Position numbers and translations under genes: made by a program
Source: Pyrenopolyporus hunteri
Taxonomy: Eukaryota; Ascomycota; Sordariomycetes; Xylariales; Hypoxylaceae
Assembly: GCA_902806595.1 (NCBI GenBank)
Contig: CADCXC010000040.1
Span: 1 to 64,000 of the forward strand
DNA length: 64,000 nt
Direction: 5' to 3'
In this document: piece by piece, positions 15,419 to 27,222 of the stretch
How the letters are laid out: each line of letters begins with the position of its first letter
Numbering within the stretch: the stretch's first letter is position 1
The notes under the pieces: generated by a model
What the model was told of the DNA's origin: nothing
The model's database searches: none
What the model saw: only the letters and a program-made list of their open reading frames with translations

Positions 15419-17409
15419 ACATTATTAACCTCGTTATTAAATTAATTATCGTTTTCGTTACCGTTTTTACTACTTTTTATTATTATTATTATTATTATCT
15501 TTATTACCACTTTTATTACCATTTTTATTATTTTTTCGTCCTTTTTTTATCGTTATTTCGTCGTTTATTAATATTATCTTTTAAATTATTTAATTTACGT
15601 TTTTTATTAAATAACGACTTAAATTATAACTTAAATTTAAACGGTTTAATATTTTTATTCGACCGTATTTAATATTTATTATTAACGAAAAATATTAATA
15701 TTCCTTTAATTTTATAAATGTATTTATATTTTTTCGAAATAATATTATATATTTTAAAAAACCTTAACATATTTTTATATAAAATTAACATACGATAAAT
15801 ATTAAAAAAACTTTAAATAAATCGAATTAAATAATATACGAAAAAAATATTATAAAAAAAATTTAATTATCGATTATAATAATTAACGAAATATTTTTAA
15901 TTAATATAATTATTATCGAATGATTTTTATATAATATAAATATAAAATACGTATTAAAAATTATTATAATTTATAAACGTTATACGTTTCGAAAATATAA
16001 AAAATATCTTCGAATCGTAAATATAATATAAATTATAACGAAGAAAAATTTTATTATATTATTCGTTTTAATTAAAGTCGTAATTTATTTAATTTAATAT
16101 ATATAAACGTATATCGTTTCGCGCGAATTAACGTTTAATTTTTTTTTTACGAAAAAATACGTAATATTTATCAACGAAGTAAACGTCTTCGATTAAATAA
16201 TAATTTATAAATTTTTATTACCCGCGGGAAAATTTAAACGTTTTAAAAAATTTAAATACTTTTAATAATTTATTTTTTTTCGAATATATTTAATCTTCGA
16301 AAAATATAATAATTAAATAATTATATTCGTTAAAATTTATTAAAATAATTATTAATAAAAGGAAATATAATAATAAAAAATATACATATATATTCGATGT
16401 TTTTTTAAATTTATATTTTTAATTATATAAATAAAAATAATAAAGAAATTTTTTAAATTATTTTTCGAAATTTTTTCGATAACGGAAGTTTTTTTAACGA
16501 TTCGAATAATTTAAACATTTAAAAAAAATATTTTTTATTTCGTAAAATTAAATTATTTTTAATTAAATTAATACGGTTATTTTTTTTTCGATTTTTAAAT
16601 AAATATAAATTATTCGAAAAGATATTTTCCTTTAATTTTTTATCGTTACGTTAATAATTTTTAATTACGATATAATAAATATAATATATTAAATAATATA
16701 AAATATTTTCGTTATTTAAACCGTCGAAATATAATAATAAATCGTAATTATATTTATAATTTAGGTAGGAAATTTCGATTTTTAAAATAATTTAATTATA
16801 CGAAAAATTTAATAATATAACTTTTTTAAAAACGTTTATATTTAAATATTTAAATTTATTAATTTCGACGTTATATATCGATAAAATTAATTCGTTAATT
16901 AAAAATATTAAATTAATAATTAAAAATAATATATTATTAATCGAATATAATAAATCGTTAATTAAAAATAATAAATTATTTAATAAAAAAAACGAGTTAA
17001 ATTTTTTTATAATTATATTAAACGATAAAATATTTTTATTTTTTTTTTTTTTTATTTTTTTTTTTTTCGATAATATATCGTATACGTTAAATCGTAAAAT
17101 TTAAATTTAATTACGTTATAAATTTATAAAATATATAAAATTACTTTTAATAATAATTAATTAATAATTTTTATTATTTTATTTAAATATTTAAATAAAT
17201 ATTTAATTTAATTAATATCTTTTAATATTATATAATTAAATAAAAATATACGTTAAATTATATATATAATTTTAATAATTAAAAATATAATATATCGTAT
17301 TATATATTAAATAATACGATAAAATAAAAATAAATAACGATTTAACGGTTTTTAAAACTTCGTTTAATTTAATTATATACGAATATAATTATAAATGTAA
17401 ATAACTTCA

Positions 17410-17914
17410 TCGAAAATATATGTACCCTAGGTGCTTGCATACTTATATATGTATTTACTAGGTACCTATGTACCTATGTATACGTCCATATGAGATTGAA
17501 GGCACATGTACGAACCTGATTGGAGGCTGGCCTGAGGTGGATACATTGATGTGGTACTTACCTACTTAGGTACCTAGGTTGTCTACCACGTATCTTTAGC
17601 TAATGTAGGTATCTAGGTACCGGGCAGTCAACCAGCTGGCAGCGCTTGGGAAAATCGAGCATTGCCACACGTCACTCCCAATTTCTCAACTTTTTTACAA
17701 TCTTTACCTACATGTATACAAACAACGGTCCATTTAAACCCGTCTTTCTTGCGCTAACCCAACATTTGATGACCTCGTCCATTTCCCTCAAACGAAACGG
17801 CCAAGATATAACGTACAACTGAAGGAGAAAAAAAGGAAAAGGGGAAAGAGCACGGTTTCACCTAGATCCTTGGTCACTTCGACTTATGGGATCGCCCAAG
17901 AGCCCGGCGTCATT
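17410..17914. other. Boundary and 5' flank of the P5A ATPase gene
   Basis: The first 200 bp are dense in overlapping CCTAGG, GGTACC and TACCTA palindromes, the same motif cloud found in most intergenic regions here. The rest is ordinary promoter and leader sequence with an A/G-rich run just before the gene. An ATG at 17886, out of frame with the main start, opens a 40-codon ORF ending at 18008 that overlaps the ATPase start at 17915; it matters only if transcription begins upstream of it. Confidence 0.5.
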
Positions 17915-20900
17915 ATGCCTCTTGTCGACAACTCCCAGATTAAGAGCGCCGAACTTCTCAAGCCACTTCCCATCTACCTTCACGCGTACATTGCGCCATT
18001 TGCTATAATATGGCCTATATTCGCCCGGTACTTCTACACTCCTGAGCTATACGACAAGTATATTGGTTCGTCCGAATGGACCTTCGTTTGGTGCGGTACC
18101 ATTATCACCCTGCAGAGTTTGGCCTGGCTTAGCACGAACTGGAGCGTCAATCTCAAGGCCCTCTTCACTGCTACCAAGGCGAGAAGTGTTGAGGATGCTC
18201 AGCTGATCAAAGTCATCCCCATCGCCAACGCCGGCACAGCCGATATCTGCCCGCTTAATCGCGACAAGGTACTTACTTCCTTCTCCCTACCCTGGTTCGC
18301 TTTCTGTCCGCCCTATCGCGGCGTGCTATCCAAGTTCTCTCCCGGCCTCGTCGCTCTTAAGACCATACTGTTTTCTTCTTTGGTTCTAGAACCCGTATCA
18401 CTTTCGTTGACAAGTTTTGTGCATTATAGGTCGGTGATAAGACGAACCTGTCTTTTCTATTTCAGAAGCGCCGTTTTCTATACGATCCCGCGAAGCACTC
18501 CTTCAGCCCTTTGACCTACGAGATTGACGCTGAGCCGAGGCCTAAGATCGGCAAGTTTCAGCTGTCCAAGGGTATCACTTCTCAAGCTGAGCTTACCAGG
18601 CTCGAGCAATATTACGGCACTAACACTTTCGACATCCCCGTTCCTACGTTCACCGAACTATTCCGAGAACATGCCGTCGCTCCTTTTTTCGTCTTCCAGG
18701 TTTTCTGCGTTGGACTCTGGATGCTGGACGAATATTGGTACTATTCTCTGTTCACGCTCTTTATGCTCGTAGCGTTCGAGAGCACTGTGGTTTGGCAGCG
18801 GCAGCGGACTTTGAACGAGTTTCGGAGCATGAGCATTAAGCCTTATGATATGTGGGTGTACCGTTTGGGCAAGTGGATCGAGCTTGAAAGCGACAAGCTC
18901 CTACCGGGCGACCTCGTCTCCGTTGCGCGGACCAAAGAGGACAGCGGTGTCGCCTGTGATATGCTTCTCGTCGAGGGTACTGCTATCGTTAACGAAGCCA
19001 TGCTTTCTGGTGAAAGTACCCCGTTGTTAAAGGACTCGATACAATTGAGACCCGCTGATGCTTCCATCGACACCGAGGGTCTGGATAAGAATGCCTTCCT
19101 TTGGGGTGGCACCAAGGTCCTACAGATCACCCACGGCAATCCGGATGAGGAGAAGCCTAAGCTCGCGTCCGGCGTGCCCGCGCCTCCCGACAATGGTGCC
19201 ATGGCTATCGTGATAAAAACCGGGTTTGAGACGTCGCAGGGCAGTTTGGTTCGAACTATGATTTACTCGACAGAGCGGGTCTCGGCGAACAATGCCGAGG
19301 CATTGTTCTTCATCCTCTTTCTCCTCATCTTCGCATTGGCTGCCTCTTGGTACGTTTGGGATGAGGGTGTTAAGAAGGATCGTAAGAGATCGAAGTTGCT
19401 CCTCGACTGTGTTTTAATCGTCACCAGTGTCGTGCCCCCTGAGCTCCCCATGGAGCTCAGTTTAGCAGTCAATACCAGTCTGGCGGCGCTGGCGAAGTTC
19501 GCTATCTTCTGCACCGAGCCTTTCCGTATCCCGTTTGCCGGCCGTATCGACGTGGCCTGCTTTGACAAGACCGGCACGCTGACCGGCGAGGACTTGGTCG
19601 TCGAAGGTATCGCGGGACTCGGGCTTGGTCGCAGTGGCACGAACACCCCCCGTGAGTCTGACGGTGCTCATAGCTATTTAACCTCTGTCAAGAATGCTGG
19701 AATGGAGACCACTCTTGTGCTGGCAAGCGCTCACGCTCTCGTCAAACTCGAAGACGGTGAAATTGTGGGCGACCCCATGGAGAAGGCCACACTCACGGCT
19801 CTTGGGTGGGCACTGGGTAAAAACGATATTCTCGCCGCGAAGCCCACTGCCACAGCTACAGGGGGTATCTCGGGTACCGTGCAGGTCAAGCGCCGCTTCC
19901 AGTTCTCTTCCGCCCTGAAACGTCAGAGTTCCATCGCTACAGTAAACGTTGCGGATCCGAGGACGGGCAATAAGATCCGTGGCACTTTTGTGGGCGTGAA
20001 GGGTGCGCCGGAAACTATAATGAAGATGCTCATCTCCGTTCCTAAGGATTACGAAGAGACCTTTAAATATTTCACTAGACGTGGTTCCCGAGTACTTGCC
20101 CTTGCTTATAAGCAGCTAACCTATGATAGCGAGCTGGGCTCAGGCAAGATCAACGATCTGAAGAGAGAGCAAGTAGAGGCAGATCTCGTCTTTGCCGGCT
20201 TTTTGGTTCTCCAGTGTCCCCTCAAAGAGGACGCAAAACAAGCCGTTCAGATGTTGAATGAGAGCAGCCACCGTGTTGTCATGATCACTGGTGACAATCC
20301 TCTCACAGCTGTACATGTCGCTAGAGAAGTCGAAATAGTTGATCGTGATGTTCTCATTCTTGACGCACCGGAACGGAACGACGGAGGAGAAAAGTTGGTT
20401 TGGCGAAGCGTTGACGACAAGACTAATATCGAAGTTGACGCATCGAGGCCAATCGATACCGAGATTTTCAAGACGAAAGATATTTGCGTGACTGGGTATG
20501 CGTTGGCCAAATTCAAGGACAACGTCACCGCATGGCGATCCCTGCTCCGCCATACGTGGGTCTACGCTCGTGTATCCCCGAAGCAAAAGGAAGAGATCCT
20601 CCTAGGTCTGAAGGATATGGGCTATTTTACGCTAATGGCTGGAGATGGCACAAACGACGTTGGCGCTCTAAAACAGGCTCACATCGGTATCGCCCTCCTC
20701 AACGGTACACAGGAGGACCTCACAAGGATTGCGGAGCATTCTCGCAACACTAAGATGAAGGAACTTTACCAGAAGCAGGTCGATCTCATGAAACGATTTA
20801 ACCAACCCGCACCACCCGTTCCTCCTATCATCGCTCATCTTTATCCTCCCGGCCCCTCCAACCCTCACTACGCAAAGGCTATGGAGCGAGAGGCGCAAAA

Positions 20901-22094
20901 GAGGGGAGTTACGGTTGAAGAACTTGCGAAGCTTACGGGTACCAATATCGAGACCGTCGTTAGCCCAGCTGCTCAGCAGCTGATGAACCACGACCCTCGA
21001 ACGGCTAAACAACGAGATGCAGCGAATAAGGCGGCCGGGTTCGCGGACAAGATGACGACCGCGATGATGGAACAAGAGTTGGGCGACGACGAGCCGCCTA
21101 CGCTTAAGCTGGGTGATGCTTCAGTTGCCGCACCATTTACTAGCAAGCTACGAAACGTCATTGCTGTCCCTAACATCATTCGCCAGGGTCGTTGTACCCT
21201 AGTTGCTACGATTCAGATGTACAAGATTTTAGCTCTCAACTGCCTTATAAGTGCCTATAGTCTCAGCGTTCTCTACCTTGAGGGTATCAAGTTCGGCGAT
21301 GGGCAGATCACCATTAGTGGAATGCTCATGAGTGTCTGCTTCCTTTCGATATCCCGCGCGAGGTCCGTTGAGGGCTTGTCGAAAGAGAGGCCACAGCCTA
21401 ACATCTTCAATTTCTATATTATCGGCTCAATCCTAGGTCAATTTGCGGTTCATATTGCGACGCTTATCTACATTGCTCAGTTTTGTGATAGGCTGGAGCC
21501 GTAAGCCCCTCTAATTGCCCGTTTCTCGAGATCATTTGCTAATGTCGTTATAGACGAGCCGAAATCGTGGACCTCGAAGCCGAGTTCTCGCCGTCCCTAT
21601 TGAATAGTGCCGTTTACCTCTTGCAACTGATCCAGCAGATATCTACCTTCGCAGTTAACTACCAGGGCCGGCCTTTCAGGGAGTCTCTATCGGAGAACCG
21701 GGGAATGTTCTGGGGTATCATTTCCGTCACAGCTATTGCCTTCTCCTGTTCGACGGAGTTCATACCGGAGCTCAATGAGCAGATGAAACTTGTCAAGTTC
21801 AGCGACGAGTTTAAGACTACCATGACCACGATCATGGTTCTCGACTACGCCGGTTGCTGGCTCATCGAGGTTGTACTGAAGCGACTTTTCAGCGACTTCC
21901 GTCCCCGTGATATCGCGATACGTCGGCCGGAGCAGCTCGCGCGGGAGAGAGCGAGAAAAGAGGCCGAAAAGGCTCTGAGGGATGCTGAGGAAGAGAGGAA
22001 GCAGGCGGAGAAGATAGCCGAGTTTGAGCGGAGGTTGGAAGAACGGAAGCAGAAGCTTCGAGATCTGACTCAAGGTACCCAGGCTACAAGGTGA
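17915..22094 (+). CDS. SPF1: P5A-type ATPase, ER transmembrane-helix dislocase (Spf1/Cod1 type)
   Basis: Three exons (17915-18268, 18430-21500, 21554-22094) give 1321 aa, the usual size for fungal Spf1. P5A ATPases sit in the ER membrane, affect Mn/Ca homeostasis, and remove mis-inserted transmembrane helices. Visible in order: N-terminal membrane hairpin, actuator loop SGES at 311-314, P5 signature PPELP at 454-458, phosphorylation motif DKTGTLT near 497, TGDNP near 738, GDGTNDV near 856, C-terminal membrane segments, and a basic coiled-coil tail rich in RERARKEAEK-like sequence. Both introns restore uninterrupted Spf1-like sequence: DK|VGDKTNLSF (phase 0) and RLEP|RAEIVDLE (phase 2). The start is the first in-frame ATG, at MPLVDNSQ. 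It transcribes away from AT-rich block 1, whose edge lies only 500 bp upstream, yet the gene shows no sign of RIP damage. Confidence 0.95.
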
Positions 22095-22552
22095 TCTTTC
22101 CTTCTCGTCCACCTCCTAGGAAACATCTCGTCTTCGCCGGAGGGATGTTAGTGCATAGACATGACTCTGTAGACATATAGAGAATCTAGTTCCACAGACG
22201 ACCCTTTCGCAATTTTTCCCCGTCTTCCTACTTTGAGATTTTATAGTAGGAATACGTCCGAGTTGGCGAGGTGTACGATATATGTACGGAGACGAAAAGG
22301 GGCCGGGCAAACCTCGGCGGGAATGAAACCCGTAGATGAACACTTGATGTCCGTCTCCGCTCCTTTTCTTTCCTTCCTTTTTTCCCGCCCTTTTTCTATT
22401 TGTAGTCTCCTTTCTCTTCCCTTCAACTTTCTAAGCAGCATCGAATGTTTTGTTAACGTTGGCGAAACGCCCCCGGCCTGAGATTATCTATTCTGTTTTA
22501 ATGAGTCCTACCTGTTAGAACATATACTGTTCATTCGTTAGACGCGTGCATC
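22095..22552. other. Intergenic, P5A ATPase to CofD-like gene
   Basis: 458 bp between two genes on the same strand. The second half carries C/T-rich tracts (22360-22440) typical of fungal promoters. No gene or repeat was recognised. Confidence 0.5.
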
Positions 22553-24384
22553 ATGGACGCCGCTCGCCCTAGAGGTATCGTCGTCTTCGGGGGCGGGACC
22601 GCAACCAACAGCTTGGTTGATGTGTTTGAGAAGATCAGAGAAAGTCGAAACTGCTGGCTCAGCTACGTCATCCCCATCAGTGACAATGGGGGGAGTTCGT
22701 CAGAGCTGATTCGCGTGTTCGGTGGTCCTGGTATCCACACTCCTCTTACGCACACCCCGTCTTTGTCTACAAGACTGACAATGAGCTTGGGCAACGAATA
22801 GGTATTGGCGACGTCCGCAGTGAGTCTTGGCCCCTAATTCTAGAGCGGAAGATGGAGAAGCCTCGAGAGAAGCCTTACTAATTGATATGTCCTCGCCCGC
22901 CCGTAGGCCGGCTGGTGCGTCTGATTCCTGGTTCGGAAACAGATGCGGAACGAGCGTCCATTAAGGACCTATTTAACCATCGGCTATCGTCCGATCCGCT
23001 ACAGGCGCGGTTGCAATGGTTAGACATTGTCGAAGGGCGAGACAAGCTTTGGGCTAACATCTCGAGCGAGAAGCGTGAGCTCATCCGGTCTGTCTTCAAT
23101 CTCGTCAACATGGAAATTGTTAAAAGGGCACGGCCTAGTTCCGTCTTCAACTTTGCCAAGGCTAGCATTGGCAACTTATTCTTGACTGGGTACGTTTGCG
23201 TATTTGTTCGTGCCGTGTTGAATTTGAATTTTTATATTTTTACCTATGTAGCTACCTACTTATATATACCTCCTATCCTAGAAGGGGGGAGGGGAGTAAC
23301 TTGATAGGTAGGGGCATATAGGGATTTTTTTTTCTTCGTTTTTCCGTCCTCCGTTTTCAAGTAGACGAGGAGAAGAAAAAGAAAGAAAGAAAGAAAGAAA
23401 TCGAGCCACTGCTACGAAGCATCGCTAACCTTGCTGCCTTGCTCCGTCCTCGATAGAGCTCGGGTTCTCACAGGCTCCCTTGAGTCGGCTATTTACCTAC
23501 TTTCTACTATTTGCTGCATCCCCCCGACGGTCTCAACCCTCCCAGCTATCAACACTAACTTTACACACCATATATCGGCGGGCCTAGCCGATGGCACGCA
23601 GATCAGAGGGCAGAACTCCATCTCCCATCCGTCGGCGCCGACAGCGCTACCAGACGACGAAGCACTCGGCAGCGGCACGGGGATCGGCGCTGGCGTGTCG
23701 TCGCAGCGGCGGGAGATGGAGGAGCACGATCGGATCGAAGATGCGACGTTGCCCGGGTCGCTGCCGACACTGCGTAAGCACTATATCGACTTCAGTAAGG
23801 CCGACGAGGAAGACCTGCCGGCGCGCATCGAGCGCATCTGGTACATCAACCCCTACGGTCACGAGATCTGGCCGCTGGCGAATCCAAAGGTGCTCGAGGC
23901 GATCCGCCGCGCCGGCGCTGTCATCTACAGCATTGGCAGCTTGTACACGTCTATCATCCCTAGCCTAGTACTGCGCGGCGTCGGTGCTGCCTTGGCCGAC
24001 TCGGGCGTCAGATACAAGGTGCTGATCCTGAATTCTGCGATCGATCGGGAGACGGGCCCCGCTTCTGCGCCCCTGACCGCGACCGGCTTCGTCAAGGCTA
24101 TTACGCGCGCCGCTGCCGAGAGCCAAGGAGACTTTGCCGTCGACGAGAAAGACAAGGGGCAGGTGACGAGGTACGTCACGCACCTGATTTATCTCGAGGG
24201 TGAGGGGGCGCCTAAGGTGAATAGGGAAGAGCTCGCGGCTCTCGGTATAGACTGTATCCGGGTCTACGGGCGGAGGGTGGAAGGGATGCTGAGGTACGAC
24301 GAGGCGGGATTGTCGAGGACCCTGGAGGCGGTGATTGGGAAGCCCGAGATGGCAAGGAGCCGTAGAAATACGAGTGGGCAATGA
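22553..24384 (+). CDS. CofD/YvcK-like (UPF0052 family) protein
   Basis: Four exons (22553-22730, 22802-22819, 22907-23189, 23457-24384) give 468 aa. The fold is that of bacterial YvcK and of CofD, the 2-phospho-L-lactate transferase. YvcK binds nucleotide sugars and affects carbon use and cell-wall synthesis; the role of the fungal proteins is not established. Visible: Rossmann-like start VVFGGGTATNSL (10-21), SDNGGSSSELIR (43-54), GDVRSRL (62-68), NLVNMEIVKRARP, LPAINTNFTHHISAGLADGT, and SIGSLYTSIIPSL, which matches the GPGSLYTS region of YvcK. Exon 2 is only 18 nt and encodes the conserved GIGDVR, so it is required. Intron 3 (267 bp) holds a (GAAA)n tract and a CTAAC branch point. An acidic, low-complexity insert sits after SAPTALPDDE. 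The family call is firm; the substrate is unknown. Confidence 0.85.
23367..23400 (+). repeat. (GAAA)n microsatellite in an intron
   Basis: Purine-only run of gaaa units inside intron 3 of the CofD-like gene, just upstream of its branch point and 3' splice site. Confidence 0.75.
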
Positions 24385-24670
24385 AACCGTTGCCGTGTCT
24401 TTGATTACGCGCGATTAAAATGCTTGGGACTAGAGAGGGAGAAAGGCTTCGTCGAATTATGTCTTTAGAATTTAGTATCGTACATTTCTCTAGGTACTAT
24501 ATCTACCACTTTTTTACCGCGAGATAAGTGAGGGAGGCCGAACTGCGTTATGGGTTCCTACGACCAGAGGCCGTATCCTGCATCACCCGGACCCCACAAC
24601 CTCCCTTGGCCTCTTCGGGAAAGCCTCTGTGGTGCACCCTAGCTTCTGCCGGGATATCGGCCGCCGATAC

Positions 24671-25941
24671 TTATTTAGGGGGGTTCGAGGCGACGAAAGC
24701 GACACCCTTCTCGATGTTCTTCTTTAGGTCGCCCAAGCACGCCTCAAGAAGCTTCTGCTCGTTGGCGTCTACCTCGCCAACGGGCAGGATCTTCTCAACA
24801 CCATTAGGGCCTAACTCGACTTTGGAGGCGAAGAAGTCGATGCCCTGATCCTTGTAGAGCGGGCTGTCGACGAAGGTGGGCTCGATGACACCCTTCTCTC
24901 CCTGGGAAGCGCGGAGGAGAGACTCGGCCATGCGGGCGCCAGCCATAGCCATGGACAGAGTAGCGGAACCGGCACCGTCCTTGGCCTTGACCACTTCGTC
25001 ACCACCAAATTGGACACGCTTCACGAGTTCGGTGTTGGACGTTAAGTCAGGATGGCCACTCTGGCTGAAGAGGGGAACGATGGTGACGCCGGAGTGACCA
25101 CCGACGACGGTGATGTTCTCGTCCTTGGGGTCGGTGTTCTTCAGCTCGCTGACGAACCGGCTGGCGCGAACGACGTCGAGCGTGGTGACACCGAAGAGAC
25201 GCCTGGGGTTGTACACGCCACGGGCCTTGAACACCTCGGCGCAAATGGGGACGGTGGAGTTGACCGGGTTGGAGATGATGAGGAGGTTGGCATCGGGGCA
25301 GGACTCGGCACAGGCCTTGGCCAAGTCGCGAACGATGGAAGCATTGGTGTTGAAGAGATCGTCACGGGTCATGCCGGGTTTTCGGGGAACGCCAGCGGGG
25401 ATGAGGACGATATCGCTGCCCTTCAAGCAGTTGGCAAGGCCGGTGGGGGTCGGGTCAAAGCCCTTGACCGTGCTCTTGGTGTTGATATGGGAGACATCGG
25501 CGGCAACGCCTAGGCATCAATTACGGGTCAGTTGGGTTGTAACTGCCCGAAGCAGACATGGCAGAGACATGATGGACGTTGTTGGCCTCGCCAATTGGGG
25601 GATTATTGGAGGGTTATTGGAGGGTTATCGGACGTACCGGGACCACCGCGGATATCGTACAGAGCGAGCTCGGTTACTCTGGGGTTCAGCTTCAGTAGAA
25701 GGGAGAGGGGTTGGCCGATACCACCGGCGGCACCGAGAACAGCGACCTTGGACAGCTAGAGACAGATGAATAGGCCATCATGTTAGCGGATTGGGGTCAC
25801 CGATCGGACTGAAGCCCGTAATTGGGAGAGATGGGGAATTTGACAGTTTTGACGGTTTTTGACAGGGCTTCTCACATTTCGCGCCGACGCCGAGAATGCT
25901 CGGCGCTGGAGGCCACCGAAAACAGCTCGTGCGGGAATCAT
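24671..25941 (-). CDS. Malate dehydrogenase, mitochondrial (NAD-dependent)
   Basis: Three exons on the minus strand (25941-25876, 25755-25638, 25509-24671) give 340 aa. The enzyme interconverts malate and oxaloacetate with NAD in the TCA cycle and malate-aspartate shuttle. Exon 1 encodes only a 22-residue mitochondrial presequence ([10 protein letters not shown] then [12 protein letters not shown]: Arg-rich, no acidic residue). Exon 2 opens with [16 protein letters not shown], the NAD-binding loop (30-38). Substrate-binding arginines are in [10 protein letters not shown] (R104, R110) and at R176 in LDVVRAS; the catalytic His is H200 in VVGGHSG, paired with D173. Introns are 120 and 128 bp with GTGAG and GTACG donors and TAG acceptors. 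Length and motifs are normal. It converges on the CofD-like gene with 286 bp between stops. A cytosolic or peroxisomal isoform is unlikely given the presequence and the lack of an obvious C-terminal PTS1. Confidence 0.95.
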
Positions 25942-27222
25942 CTTGAATTTTTATGTCTTTATTTATTCCTCTAAACGAAATGGAGCGGGGAGGGGGTATC
26001 TCGTAAGGTTGGAATCGAATTCGAAGTCGAAGTCGAAAGAGGGAATAATAAATGAATAAATAAATGGTGGAGCTGGTTGAGGTGAATAAGTTGAGCAAGG
26101 AAAACCCGGAGAAAAAAAAACCTACATACCTAGGTAGGTACCTACGTACCTAAAGCTTGATGAGAGAAAAAAAAAAAAAAAAAAGGGTACGAAATACATG
26201 CGAATGTCCATTTGGTTCTCGTCGATCGACTGGTGAGACTCTGGGGAAAGAACAACTGAAAAATGACAACCTGCCTGCCTTTCGGCCGTTGGGGTCGGGC
26301 AATGCCGGGGCCGAGTCTAGCACTTAACCCTGATATAGCTTAGCTTAAATACCTAGGCAGGTATGTAATCGATTCGGTGAAAGCTCGGGGTCTACGATGA
26401 AACCCGCGCGTAATTGCGTACCTACCTATTTACCTCTTGCTTTTACATACATCTATACTTAGGTAGATACCTACCTAGGTATAGGTGCGTACCTACCTAG
26501 GTAGGTATGTAGGTACCTTCCTATATATTATGCGTGCAGGGTAGACACCGCCTACGTGTATGTAAGTCTGTAGGGTAACTACCTACATACATTGTATTGT
26601 ATTGTACCTGCCGCTCCAGATCACCAGCGCATCTCCCTCTCCCTCTCCCTCCCTCTCTCTCCTCTACTTACTCTCACATTCGTGTATATACAAAATTTTA
26701 ACTCCCTTCATGTCCAAAGATCGCCCGCGATCGAAACCCGCACAAATTGGACGTTTTCGGAGATCCAGAAGTCGGAAGAAACCCCTTATGTTATCCGAAG
26801 CTGGCTTGAGCAGCGAGTATGATCATAAGTCTGCTACACTTAACAACTAGAAAATCTCGACGTTCTTATTCGAGGACTTTCTCCTCACCACATATCACGC
26901 GAATAGAATACTCGGGATCTCTTTTTACCTGTGATATGCTAAATAGCCTTCGATTTTCTTGCTCGCGGGTACCTATCTGACGCTGAGCGTCGGCTTCGTT
27001 TCGACGGAACGCTCGTCCTATGGGATTGCCACACCGGATTTTTCCTATTTGAATCTCGAGCCGCGGCTTATGTGACGAACTGCCTTATATCAAGGCGTAG
27101 AGCTAGGATAACACTGACTACGTTTGGGCGGCATCGACGGGCTGTGATCCTGCTGAATACCTAGGTATAAAGTCTAGCGCACTTGAGCACTGACGAACTT
27201 CCACTCTATGTGAGGCGTGAGA
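25942..27222. other. Intergenic, MDH 5' side to phosphotransferase gene
   Basis: 1.28 kb without a convincing gene. It holds the MDH promoter and leader on the minus strand, an A-tract near 26168-26184, a dense cloud of CCTAGGTA/GGTACCTA palindromes (26120-26160 and 26345-26530), and a CTCCCT pyrimidine tract (26632-26668). A 46-codon basic ORF (26710-26850) is noted separately. Confidence 0.5.
26710..26850 (+). CDS. Small basic ORF, doubtful
   Basis: A 46-aa ATG-started ORF, MSKDRPRSKPAQIGRF followed by an SRSRKK-rich segment and a polar tail. It is preceded by a pyrimidine tract of promoter type. No family is recognised. It could be a real small protein, a lost first exon or chance. I see no splice sites that fuse it in frame to the downstream phosphotransferase. 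Confidence 0.2.
   Translation: MSKDRPRSKPAQIGRFRRSRSRKKPLMLSEAGLSSEYDHKSATLNN

Larger units (their letters stand above)
1..17409. repeat. AT-rich, RIP-degraded repeat block 1
   Basis: This 17.4-kb stretch is overwhelmingly A and T, with stop codons in every frame and no plausible ORF. The remaining C and G lie almost entirely in CpG (acg, tcg, cgt, cgat), while CA and TG are very scarce. That is the pattern expected when CpA is converted to TpA on both strands by RIP. Several LTR-like dispersed repeats and minisatellites can still be recognised inside and are listed separately. The right boundary is abrupt: within about 30 bases near 17410 the sequence returns to normal composition. The original elements cannot be reconstructed by eye; retrotransposon origin is inferred from the dispersed repeats. 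Confidence 0.85.

Noticed and set aside
25052..25769. Plus-strand ORFs of 153 and 219 codons opposite the MDH gene
   Set aside because: Antisense shadows of a strongly supported malate dehydrogenase; no family resemblance.
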